Source: Geobacter sp. (GTDB taxonomy: Bacteria; Desulfobacterota; Desulfuromonadia; Geobacterales; Geobacteraceae). Taken from it: a stretch of DNA of 64,000 nucleotides. This document shows, in pieces, positions 1-8,400 of the stretch. Location: positions 62,001-126,000 of the forward strand of contig JACOUQ010000022.1 of the NCBI GenBank assembly GCA_016177775.1, read 5' to 3'. Each line of letters begins with the position of its first letter. Position 1 is the first letter of the stretch. A model generated the notes under the pieces. It was not told the origin of the DNA. It did no database searches and saw only the letters and a program-made list of their open reading frames with translations. A program made the translations under genes and the position numbers.

Positions 1-1
1 C

Positions 2-1678
2 ATTCTGGCAGATCCCGTCAATCTCACCATTATGGAGGCCAATAACGCCTTTCGTCAACTTCTCGGTTATGCCGAAGAAAATATGCTGCCGCAAACCTTG
101 CGCGATCTTCTCGGTGAGGATTGGGGGGTCCTTGACGTTCACGTGAAGCGCGCCCTTGCGGAACGGCGGCCGATCAAGTTCGAGCTGAGCCTGCTGGCCA
201 CTGACCATTCCATAGCATACACGGAAGTGAGCGTTGCGGTGATCTCGTACGAAGGGCATGAGTTGCTCAGCTTCGTGGTCCATGACATCACCGAGCGGAA
301 GCGGTTCGAGCAGGAACTGATGTATCAGGCGAGCCACGATTCCCTCACCGACCTTCCCAACCGGAACATTCTGCTGGACCGCCTCAGCCAGGCGCTCTCC
401 CTGGGAAAACGCTTCAATAAGCCTATTGGCGTTCTGTTGCTGGACCTGGACAATTTCAAGATCATCAACGATACCATGGGGCATGCCGCCGGAGACAGGC
501 TTCTGGTGAACGTGGCGGAGAGGCTTCGCGGGGCCATGCGCAGGTACGACACTGTCGCCAGGCTCGGCGGGGACGAGTTCGCCATCATTCTGACCGAATT
601 CGGCGAGAGCAAGGAAGTGGTGCCTGTCACGGAAAAGCTTCTTCAACTCTTTTCCGATCCGTTCGAGACCGAGGGAAGGGAGATATTCATAACGGTCAGC
701 ATCGGGATTACCCTTTTTCCGTCGGACGGTGACAGCGCCGAAGTCCTTCTCAAGAATGCCGACGCGGCAGTGTATAATGCGAAGGAGCAGGGGAAGAACA
801 GCTACCGTTTCTTCTCCGCGGAGTTGAACCAGAAGGCTTTCGAGCGGCTGGAGATGGAAGGGAAGCTGCGGCATGCGCTGGAACGCCATGAGTTCGAGCT
901 CCATTACCAGCCGCGCGTCGAGCTTGCCACCGGCCGCATTGTCGGCGCCGAGGCGCTTATCCGCTGGAACGACCCAGAGAACGGCATGATCGGGCCGTAT
1001 AAATTCATTCCGCTCCTGGAGGAGACGGGGTTGATAATCCCGGTCGGCGACTGGGTCATGCGGACAGCCGGCGCCCAGCTGAAGAGATGGTTGGAAGCGG
1101 GGTTCCCGCCCTTGCAGATCTCGGTCAACCTTTCCGCTCGGCAGTTCCATCAACTTGACCTGGTGGGGGATGTGCGGCGAATGCTGGAAGAGACCGGGCT
1201 CGACCCGCGATATCTTGGGCTCGAAATCACCGAGAGCATACTCATGCACGACGTGGAGGACGTCGTGGCCAAGCTCGCGGCCCTGAAAGACATGGGAATG
1301 AGTCTGTCGATCGACGATTTCGGAACAGGATATTCCTCGCTCAGCTACCTCAAGCGCTTCCCCCTGGATGAACTGAAGATCGACCAGTCGTTCGTCCGCG
1401 ACCTGACCACCGACCCTGACGATGCCGCGATTGTCACCACCATCATCGCCATGGCGCACAGCCTGAAGCTCAAGGTGGTGGCCGAAGGTGTCGAGACGCT
1501 GGGGCAGCTGGCATTCCTGATCGAGCACCAGTGCGAGGAAATGCAGGGATACTATTTCAGCAAGCCGCTTCCAGTCGGCCAGTTCGAGGAGCTTCTGAAA
1601 TCCGGCAGGCAACTTCCAGTGGAGTATGATAAACTCCTTTTCGGGCAGTCCGGACGTGATGATAAGGGAAGCGAGTGA
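2..1678 (+). CDS. PAS-GGDEF-EAL cyclic-di-GMP turnover protein (5' end outside window)
   Basis: Hybrid signalling enzyme with a diguanylate cyclase (GGDEF) and a c-di-GMP phosphodiesterase (EAL) domain. The reading frame is open from the first bases, and PAS-like sequence precedes the first ATG at 32, so the true start lies upstream. Counting from that ATG, a PAS tail ending in DITERKRFEQEL covers about residues 1-90, and GGDEF is at 179-183. An RRYD motif five residues upstream fits an inhibitory RxxD I-site. EAL follows (GAEALIRW near 307), with DDFGTGYSS and VVAEGVET motifs. Both domains keep their signature residues, so either activity is possible. No transmembrane segment is seen in the visible part. 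It ends 24 bases before the next gene's ATG. Confidence 0.93.
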   Translation: MLADPVNLTIMEANNAFRQLLGYAEENMLPQTLRDLLGEDWGVLDVHVKRALAERRPIKFELSLLATDHSIAYTEVSVAVISYEGHELLSFVVHDITERKRFEQELMYQASHDSLTDLPNRNILLDRLSQALSLGKRFNKPIGVLLLDLDNFKIINDTMGHAAGDRLLVNVAERLRGAMRRYDTVARLGGDEFAIILTEFGESKEVVPVTEKLLQLFSDPFETEGREIFITVSIGITLFPSDGDSAEVLLKNADAAVYNAKEQGKNSYRFFSAELNQKAFERLEMEGKLRHALERHEFELHYQPRVELATGRIVGAEALIRWNDPENGMIGPYKFIPLLEETGLIIPVGDWVMRTAGAQLKRWLEAGFPPLQISVNLSARQFHQLDLVGDVRRMLEETGLDPRYLGLEITESILMHDVEDVVAKLAALKDMGMSLSIDDFGTGYSSLSYLKRFPLDELKIDQSFVRDLTTDPDDAAIVTTIIAMAHSLKLKVVAEGVETLGQLAFLIEHQCEEMQGYYFSKPLPVGQFEELLKSGRQLPVEYDKLLFGQSGRDDKGSE

Positions 1679-1702
1679 GCATTGCCGGGATATTCGGAAC
1701 AA

Positions 1703-3004
1703 ATGAGAGCTGAGGATGAAGCGCTGCGGCGGCTTTTGGGCGAAGATCGGCTGCGCCTTCTTGCCGGGATTGCGGCGGAGATGGGGATAACCGCCTGGCT
1801 GGTGGGGGGTGGGTTGCGGGATGTCCTGCTGGGACGGCCGTCGAAAGACCTCGACTTTGCCCTCACCGGTGAAGCCGAGACTTTGCCCCGCCGCTTTGCG
1901 GAGAAGATCGGCGGCTCATTCTTCTGGCTCGACCGGGAGCGTCGGCAGTCGAGGGTGGTGAAGCGGGAAGGTGAAGAACTCGATACGTTCGATTTCGCAC
2001 CGCTTCGTGGTGCGGACATCGGCGAGGACCTTGCCGCGCGCGATTTCACCATCAACTCCCTCGCGGTTACCTTGCATGGCGGGAACGCCATCATCGACCC
2101 CTCCGGGGGGATGGATGATCTCCGCGGAAGGGTGATCCGCGTTTCCTCCACCTCGGCATTCGACGCAGACCCCCTCCGCATGCTCCGCGCGTTCCGCCAG
2201 GCAGCGGCCCTCGGCTTTTCCATCCACGACGCCACCCTTGCCCTGATCCGCGAGAAGGCGCACCTCCTGGGGGGCGTGGCCGCCGAGCGGATCCGCTCCG
2301 AGTTCTGCCTCATCCTTGCCGCAAGCGGCGCCACCCGCTTCCTGCGCGGGCTCGCCGAATGCTCGCTGCTCAATTCGGTCCTTCCCTTTGATCTCAGCGG
2401 CATGGAAACGCGGCTAGGCCGGGTTTCGTCCCTGGAGGATGTAGCCCATCGGCTTGCCTTAGTTCCGGCCGGCGGGGAGAAGCTGGGGGAGGCATTGGGT
2501 CGCGAGGTGGAATGCGGGGTAACCGTGCTCGCCCTGGCAAAGCTGGCGTTGCTCGTACCGGACAGTGCCGCTGCAGCGGACACGGCCCGCAGGCTAAGGC
2601 TGGGCACCGTCGCTGGGAGGGTGCTCGGGCGACTGGTGGTGTGGGAGGTGCGCCGATATCCCATGGCTGCGAAGCGCTTGACACCCCGAGCCTGTTTCCG
2701 CTTTTTTCGGGACAGCGAGCCGGCAGGACCGGCCATGCTGGCGATGGCGGCCGATGGGGGGCTCCCCGCCGCTGCCTGCCGTGCGTTTGTCGACCATTAC
2801 GTCCGCGCCTATGACCCGGCGGCACAGGACCTGCTCCTCACCGGCGAGGAGATCATGGAGGTTCTCGGCATCGGGCCGGGAAAGGCGTTGGGAGAGATCG
2901 TGCTTAAGCTGCGCAGGGCGGAAGCGTCCGGCGAGGTGGCGGACTCCGGCGAGGCCCGGCTGTTCATCAAAAACCAGTTGACAAAACCGGCGGAGATAGG
3001 CTAA
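1703..3004 (+). CDS. CCA tRNA nucleotidyltransferase / poly(A) polymerase family protein
   Basis: Class II nucleotidyltransferase of the CCA-adding enzyme/poly(A) polymerase family, which adds or repairs the 3' CCA of tRNAs. The N-terminal head has the LVGGGLRDVLLG turn followed by KDLDFAL, giving the two metal-binding aspartates. RDFTINSLA and DPLRMLRAFRQAA match the nucleotide-recognition and linker regions. About 433 residues is normal for the family. An in-frame TTG at 1682 could start the protein seven residues earlier; neither start has a strong ribosome binding site and ATG 1703 is preferred. The gene sits just upstream of a tRNA gene. Whether it adds full CCA, only A, or a poly(A) tail cannot be told from sequence. 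Confidence 0.88.
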   Translation: MRAEDEALRRLLGEDRLRLLAGIAAEMGITAWLVGGGLRDVLLGRPSKDLDFALTGEAETLPRRFAEKIGGSFFWLDRERRQSRVVKREGEELDTFDFAPLRGADIGEDLAARDFTINSLAVTLHGGNAIIDPSGGMDDLRGRVIRVSSTSAFDADPLRMLRAFRQAAALGFSIHDATLALIREKAHLLGGVAAERIRSEFCLILAASGATRFLRGLAECSLLNSVLPFDLSGMETRLGRVSSLEDVAHRLALVPAGGEKLGEALGREVECGVTVLALAKLALLVPDSAAAADTARRLRLGTVAGRVLGRLVVWEVRRYPMAAKRLTPRACFRFFRDSEPAGPAMLAMAADGGLPAAACRAFVDHYVRAYDPAAQDLLLTGEEIMEVLGIGPGKALGEIVLKLRRAEASGEVADSGEARLFIKNQLTKPAEIG

Positions 3005-3021
3005 AGATATAGTTCCATTGA

Positions 3022-3096
<75 letters not shown>

Positions 3097-3104
3097 GATT
3101 CAGA

Positions 3105-3134
3105 AGGGCCAGGTCGAAAGACTTGGCCCTTTTC
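3105..3134 (+). terminator. Rho-independent terminator after tRNA-Gly
   Basis: AGGGCCAGGTC, a GAAA tetraloop and GACTTGGCCCT form an 11-pair stem with one G-T wobble, followed by a short T run, nine bases after the tRNA CCA. Confidence 0.85.
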
Positions 3135-3173
3135 ATTTTTCCAACCTCTCTCTTGCTGTAGAAAACTAAAAGC

Positions 3174-3306
3174 AGTCTCTCGCAAACCCGCAAAGAACTC
3201 CAAGTAAAGTCTATAAGTCACGACACGTGTTTCAGCGGATGGGAGCCAGTCTGTACTTGTAAGCCTCTGAATTTCTTTGCGATCTTTGCGTCTTTGCGCG
3301 AGACCG
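3174..3306. repeat. CGCAAAG-type imperfect inverted repeat
   Basis: The left arm near 3177-3205 (CTCGCAAACCCGCAAAG) faces a right arm near 3270-3305 (CTTTGCGTCTTTGCGCGAG), forming a degenerate palindrome. It belongs to a repeat family with further copies at about 3716, 29505, 30968, 31392, 34980 and 36974. No gene is supported between 3135 and 4056. Confidence 0.7.
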
Positions 3307-3365
3307 TGTTGTTTGACTTATTTGTATTCACATGTCAACAAACTTCTCTTGATGAAAAAATATTG

Positions 3366-3394
3366 TTGACTTTGCTGCTGGATTGTCCTATACG
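3366..3394 (+). promoter_or_regulatory. possible sigma70-type promoter for the riboswitch leader
   Basis: TTGACT, 17 bases, then TATACG, in AT-rich sequence about 150 bases before the riboswitch aptamer. This is a consensus match only, and the long gap to the aptamer weakens it. Confidence 0.35.
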
Positions 3395-3548
3395 GTGATT
3401 GTATTTTCCCTAGTGTTTTCAATTAATTACAAAATACTAATCCTTATCTGGAGGCCTGGTGAGGCAATGTCGCCCGTTTTCGAAAATGTAGTGCTGATTC
3501 GAGAATGGGCTTTTTAGTAAAAACAATCGAATAATCAGATATGCCGGT

Positions 3549-3660
3549 CCCATGGATCGGTAAGTCGCCGAAAGGGTAAACCCGGAGCAATCCGGGGGCA
3601 CAAAGCCATCGGTCCGATGAAGCGCAAGCATCGTCGGATGGCCGGGCTGTCGAAGTGACG
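3549..3660 (+). ncRNA. GEMM / c-di-GMP-I-like riboswitch aptamer (possible GGC variant)
   Basis: Conserved GEMM-I elements occur in order. GGGTAAACC is followed by a P2 hairpin CGGA-GCAA-TCCG with a GNRA loop, then CACAAAGCC, then a long P3 hairpin (GCCATCGGTCCGATG pairing with CATCGTCGGATGGC), then GGCCGGGCTGTCGA. In the Vibrio Vc2 aptamer the ligand contacts are G20, A47 and C92. By manual alignment this RNA has G at 20 and G at 47 (GGGGGCACAAAGCC against GGGACGCAAAGCC). That would match the rare GGC variant class rather than standard c-di-GMP-I. The position-47 call depends on the alignment. A terminator follows 22 bases later. Confidence 0.82.
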
Positions 3661-3682
3661 GATGATGTTTATCCATCATTTT

Positions 3683-3714
3683 AAGCCTACCTTTCTTCGG
3701 GGTGGGCTTTTTTG
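3683..3714 (+). terminator. Rho-independent terminator, riboswitch expression platform
   Basis: AAGCCTACC and GGTGGGCTT form a nine-pair stem around a CTTTCTTCG-type loop, followed by a T tract. It begins 22 bases after the aptamer, so ligand binding probably controls read-through into the secreted-protein genes from 4057 onward. Confidence 0.8.
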
Positions 3715-3715
3715 T

Positions 3716-3832
3716 TTTCTCGCGCAGAGACGCCAAGGCGCAAAGGTGGATGAAATAGACAACAATTGGTCACACAAAGACACAAAGGCGCGAAGCAAGT
3801 CGGGTTGGCTTTCCTTTGCGTCTCCGTGTCTA
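3716..3832. repeat. CGCAAAG/CACAAAG nested inverted repeat
   Basis: CTCGCGCAGAGACGCCAAGG, then GGTCACACAAAGACACAAAG, then an opposing CCTTTGCGTCTCCGTGTC. It combines both sub-motifs of the repeat family and lies between the riboswitch terminator and the following small element. Confidence 0.65.
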
Positions 3833-4013
3833 GAGCTTGTTCATAAATAACTGCCGCGAAAGACTGCGCCCGTATTTGGGGCAGATTTGGCTTGGCTGAT
3901 TGAGTAAAACCGCAGGCATAGCAGGGCTACGTCGAGGATTTTGCGATTGAGGTCGGGACAAAGATGCTCCGAAGACGGGTGCAGGATCGCAAAGCTTATT
4001 ATGAGCAAGCTCT
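3832..4013. mobile_element. MITE-like element of about 182 bp with terminal inverted repeats
   Basis: The left end AGAGCTTGTTCATAAATAAC and the right end GCTTATTATGAGCAAGCTCT are imperfect inverted repeats with matching outer eight bases. The interior has no supported gene. The size and ends fit a non-autonomous IS derivative. It lies between the riboswitch terminator and the ribosome binding site of the next gene. An in-frame ATG at 3964 lies inside it but has no Shine-Dalgarno sequence. Confidence 0.55.
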
Positions 4014-4056
4014 TAATGTGAGACAGGTTTTTGCATTTAAAAAGGAGGAAGAAACA

Positions 4057-5433
4057 ATGAACACGAGACGAAGTCTGATGAAGAGCATCATGATGCTGCT
4101 TGCGCTCCTCTTGGCGCCGGTCTCGGCTCTGGCGGCCTTTTCGAGCGACAGCACCGGGGCAGATGGGGCATTTTCGCCCACGTCAAATATCGAGAAGCAG
4201 CTGCCCGAAAGTGGTGTATTCAATTTTACCACTGTTAATATCCCGTCCGGTGTAACGGTTACGTTCAAGAAGAACTCTGCTAATACCCCTCTTACCATCC
4301 TGGCAACGGGGAACGTGACCATTTCCGGAATCATTAATCTGAATGGAAGTGACGCAGGATATTATGTTGCCGGCGTGGGCGGTCCAGGCGGTTTTGACGG
4401 CGGGCAGGGCGGAACTGTCACCAAAGGCGGCCAAAGAGGCGGTGGCCCTGGTGGCGGCGGGAGCGGCTCAGCAGATGGCAGTATCTATTATGGGGGTGGT
4501 GGCGGTGGCGGCGGCTTCAACGGCAGCGGGAGTAGCGGTGAACATACTTATGCCGCAGGAGGCGCGGGAGGCACTTCTTATAGCAATGCTCAGATTCTGC
4601 CGCTGATAGGCGGCTCGGGGGGGGGCGGTGGTGGCGGCAATCAGATGAACTTCGGCGGCGGTGGTGGCGGTGGCGGCGGAGCGATCCTTATCGCCTCGTC
4701 CGGTACCATAACGTTTGCCGGCGGTAATATACGTGCCAATGGCGGCAGCGGGGGAAATTCGCAAAGCGGCTCTGCTGGCGGTGGCGGCGGCGGCAGCGGT
4801 GGCAGCATCAGGCTGATCGCCAACACCATTGACGGTAGCGGTAACATATATGCAAATTCCGCTTCTGGCGGTTACGGTAATATGAGTAGCGGTGGCAACA
4901 GCGGAGTGGGGCGGGTTCGCCTGGAATGCACCACCTATTCTGCTAGCCTCAATGGTACCCTGCCGTTCTCTTTCGGTACCCCCTCCTCCGTCGTCCCGGC
5001 CAACATGCCGACCTTGGCCATAACCTCAATTGCCGGGATTGCCGTCCCATCGGTTGCCAAGGGCTCCGTGACTGCCCCCGACATAACCCTCCCTCTTGGT
5101 ACAACCAGCCCGGTCACGGTAGTCGTTTCCGGTACCAACATCCCGGCGGGTACGACCGTCACCGTCATGGCATCGCCCTTGACCGGCAGCATGACCACGG
5201 CTTCCGGCACTTTGGACGGCACCTTGAGCGCCTCCATCCCGCTTGCCATATCCACATCCAACCCGTCGATTATCACCGCTTCGATGACGTACCAACTGAC
5301 AGCCTCCAACGGCGGTCCCATTTACGCCGAAGGCGAAAGAGTGGACAAGATCAGGATCGCTGCAAACCTCGGGGGCAGTTCGTCCATTACCTATATCACC
5401 GAGAGCGGCAGGGAAATTCCGGTGACCATGTAA
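4057..5433 (+). CDS. secreted glycine-rich protein
   Basis: Secreted protein of 458 residues. An AAGGAGG site eight bases upstream supports ATG 4057 over an in-frame ATG at 3964. A signal peptide (KSIMMLLALLLAPVSALA) is followed by a beta-rich domain (about 30-110) with repeated hydrophobic strands such as TILATGNVTISG. A very Gly-rich region (about 110-290) with runs of five to seven glycines follows, then a C-terminal beta-rich domain. I recognise no catalytic motif. The composition suggests a flexible cell-surface or matrix protein. It is the first gene after the riboswitch and lies 34 bases upstream of the giant surface protein gene, probably in the same transcript. Confidence 0.85.
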   Translation: MNTRRSLMKSIMMLLALLLAPVSALAAFSSDSTGADGAFSPTSNIEKQLPESGVFNFTTVNIPSGVTVTFKKNSANTPLTILATGNVTISGIINLNGSDAGYYVAGVGGPGGFDGGQGGTVTKGGQRGGGPGGGGSGSADGSIYYGGGGGGGGFNGSGSSGEHTYAAGGAGGTSYSNAQILPLIGGSGGGGGGGNQMNFGGGGGGGGGAILIASSGTITFAGGNIRANGGSGGNSQSGSAGGGGGGSGGSIRLIANTIDGSGNIYANSASGGYGNMSSGGNSGVGRVRLECTTYSASLNGTLPFSFGTPSSVVPANMPTLAITSIAGIAVPSVAKGSVTAPDITLPLGTTSPVTVVVSGTNIPAGTTVTVMASPLTGSMTTASGTLDGTLSASIPLAISTSNPSIITASMTYQLTASNGGPIYAEGERVDKIRIAANLGGSSSITYITESGREIPVTM

Positions 5434-5467
5434 TGCAGGCGGTATAAATCAAGATCAGGGCGGATCG

Positions 5468-8400
5468 ATGCGTACTCGACTTTTCCATTATGTTGCAATC
5501 CTGCTTCTGCTGGCCTTCTTCTGCGCAAGCAGTGCCATCACTCTGGCTGATACCATCAGCGGCGGCGTATATGCCACCCCGGTCAGCGTGGCCCTGCCGA
5601 CGCAGATCACCGGCGGAGTTTACTCCAATCCGGTGAGCGTGGCCTTGCCGCCCCCGCCGATTACCGGTGGCGTATATGCCAACCCGGTCAGCGTGGCTCT
5701 GCCGACGCAGATCACCGGCAGTGTTTATACCAATCCTTTTTCGGTAGCCTTCCTGCCGCAAAATATGATCGGTCCTGATCTGGTCGGTCTCTGGCATATG
5801 GATGGGGATTGGGGGGATTCGTCGGGGAATGGGAATCATGGAACCCCATATAATGGAGTATCATTCAGTAGCAGCAGTAAGGTTGGAATATCATCTGGCA
5901 ACTTTAACGGTGCAAATAATTTTGTGAAGGTCAAATCAACTGCTTTAATTTCAAATCTACCTCAAAGTTCGGTAGAAGCATGGATTTACCCAACTTCGGT
6001 GAGTATTGCATCAGGCTCATATTTGAGAACTATATATTCAGAGAATAGCCTTGGTGGTACTGTCTTTAATCTGGGAATAAATGGTTCTGGCAAAGCCACA
6101 CTTGGTGTTTGGAGAACTGATGTGCCATATAACTGGCAATGGGTTCAATCCAGTTCAGTCTTGACAGCCAATAACTGGTATCATGTTGTGGGTACTATCG
6201 ATAGCTCTGGGATGAAGGTCTATGTTAATAACCTGCCTCCTAATATAAACCCTGCCAACAGACCTTCGAACGCAACTATAAGTGAAGTTGGGATAGGCCG
6301 GGACAATAATAATGGAGGGCGTGATTATTTTGCAGGCCTTATCGACGAAGTCGCAATCTACAAACGCGCCCTCACCGCCGAAGAAATCGCCGCCCACTAT
6401 GCACAAGGCGCGACCGATCCGAACGCTCCGGCGGCTCCGGCGGTCGATCCAATTCCGGCCTTTGTCGGCAACTCGACCATTAACCTCTCCGGCAGCCGCA
6501 CCCATAACACCTCCATCTGGGTCAACAACAAGAAAATCGCCTCGTTCGAGAACATCAGCACCTGGCAGGGGAGCTACGGCACCCTGGCCCCCGGCGCGAA
6601 CATCCTGAACGTCACCGCCGTGGATACCTCATACCGCCAGAGCCAGCCGGTAACCCGAGCCGTTTATTACGACAACGTCCCGCCTGTGCTTGAAAGCTCC
6701 ATTCCAGTGAGCGGCTCCAACACCGCCAAGGTCGTATCGAACGTAACCATCGATCTCTACGACGCCAATGCCGGTGTCGACCTCACCGGCAGCACCCAGA
6801 ACGCCACGGTCAGGAACGCCGCCGGGCAGACGGTTCCCGGCATATGGACGACTTCGGGCACCACGACCATTGTCTTCACCCCCAGTGCTCCGTTCCCGCA
6901 GGATACCTATACCGTCGCAATCCAGCCGGTCGATGCCGTCGGTAATCGCACGGCGCAGCCGCAGCAGATAACCTTCACCAACCATGACATTGCCCAGCCA
7001 GTCACAAAGATCACCCTGAACGGCACCAAGGACAGCGCCGGCTGGTATTCCACGCCTGTAACGGTGACTCTGACCGCCGACGACGGAGCGGATGGGGCCG
7101 GGATAGAGAAAATCGAGTTCAGCCTGGATGCCGGGGCCACCTGGCAGGTTTATGTGACCCCGTTTGTGCTGGATACGGATGGGCGGACCACTCTCCAGTT
7201 CCGTGCGGTGGACAAGGCGGGGAATGTTGAAGCTCCCGCGAAGTCCCAGGAAGTCAAGATCAACAAGACAGGTCTTGTTGGCTGGTGGAAGATGGATGGG
7301 GATTGGAAGGATTCGTCGGTTGTTGGGAATAATGGAACGCCTAACAATGGTGTGACTTTCAGCACGAGTGCAAAGATAGGCACTAACTCGGGGAGCTTTG
7401 ATGGTGTTGATGATTTTGTTGAAGTCACGAACAGCAACGGATTAATGCCGAATGGGTCATTTACTTTGGTATCCTGGGTAAAGTTTAACTCATTCAGCAA
7501 TACGTGGGCCACTATAAGTTTAATGCAAGCTTATAGATATGGTGTGTTTTATCATAATGATGCCAAACGCATAGATGTTGCCCGCACAGGTGATAATGGT
7601 GATTATGTATATAACATTTATTACCAAGCACTGACTAAAGATGTATGGTATCATATTGTGGAAGTTTATGACGGATCCAATATTAAACTGTATATAGATG
7701 GTCAGGAAAAGCAGCCACAGACCGTTAAGACACAATATATACCGAATATGAATACCAACAACAATCCGTTGATTGGTAACAGTTGGACTAAAACTGACGG
7801 AAATAGATTAAACGGTCTTATCGACGACATTCGCATCTACAACCGCGCCCTCTCTGCCCAGGAAATACAGGAGCAGTACCGCAACTACTCCATCGGCGTG
7901 CCGACGGTGGAGGCGGTTGCTTCGCCTACCAACGTCGCTGCCATCACCTTGCGCGGGACCAAGCCGGCCAACACCGCCGTTGTCGTGAGCGGCGCCACGA
8001 TTGTGCCGCTGGATGCGAATACTACATGGGAGGGGAGTTATACCCTCAAGCCGGGGATGAACAATCTCTCCGTCACCGCCATGGACGCGGATGGGTACAA
8101 CAGCCAACCCGCGACCCTGTCAGTTGCCCTGGACACTGTCGCCCCATCGGTCATCGCCAGCGATCCGGCCAACGGCGGCCTGTTCCGCACCAACGTCAAC
8201 AGCGTCTCCTTCACCCTGAGCGATACCTTCTCACCAATCGATTTTGCTGCCACAAAACTGAACGGGGCTGTCAGCGCCTTCGGGGGCGGCGATGTGAACG
8301 GCGCTTGGAGCACGAGCGGCAACGGGCTGAACGGCACGGTCACCTTTACCCCAGCCGCACCCATGACCGAAGGGGTCTACACCACCACCATCCAGCCGAC

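Noticed and set aside
4440-4800. GGC/GGT-rich tract as a non-coding tandem repeat
   Set aside because: It stays in frame within a gene that has a good ribosome site and signal peptide, and encodes a Gly-rich domain.
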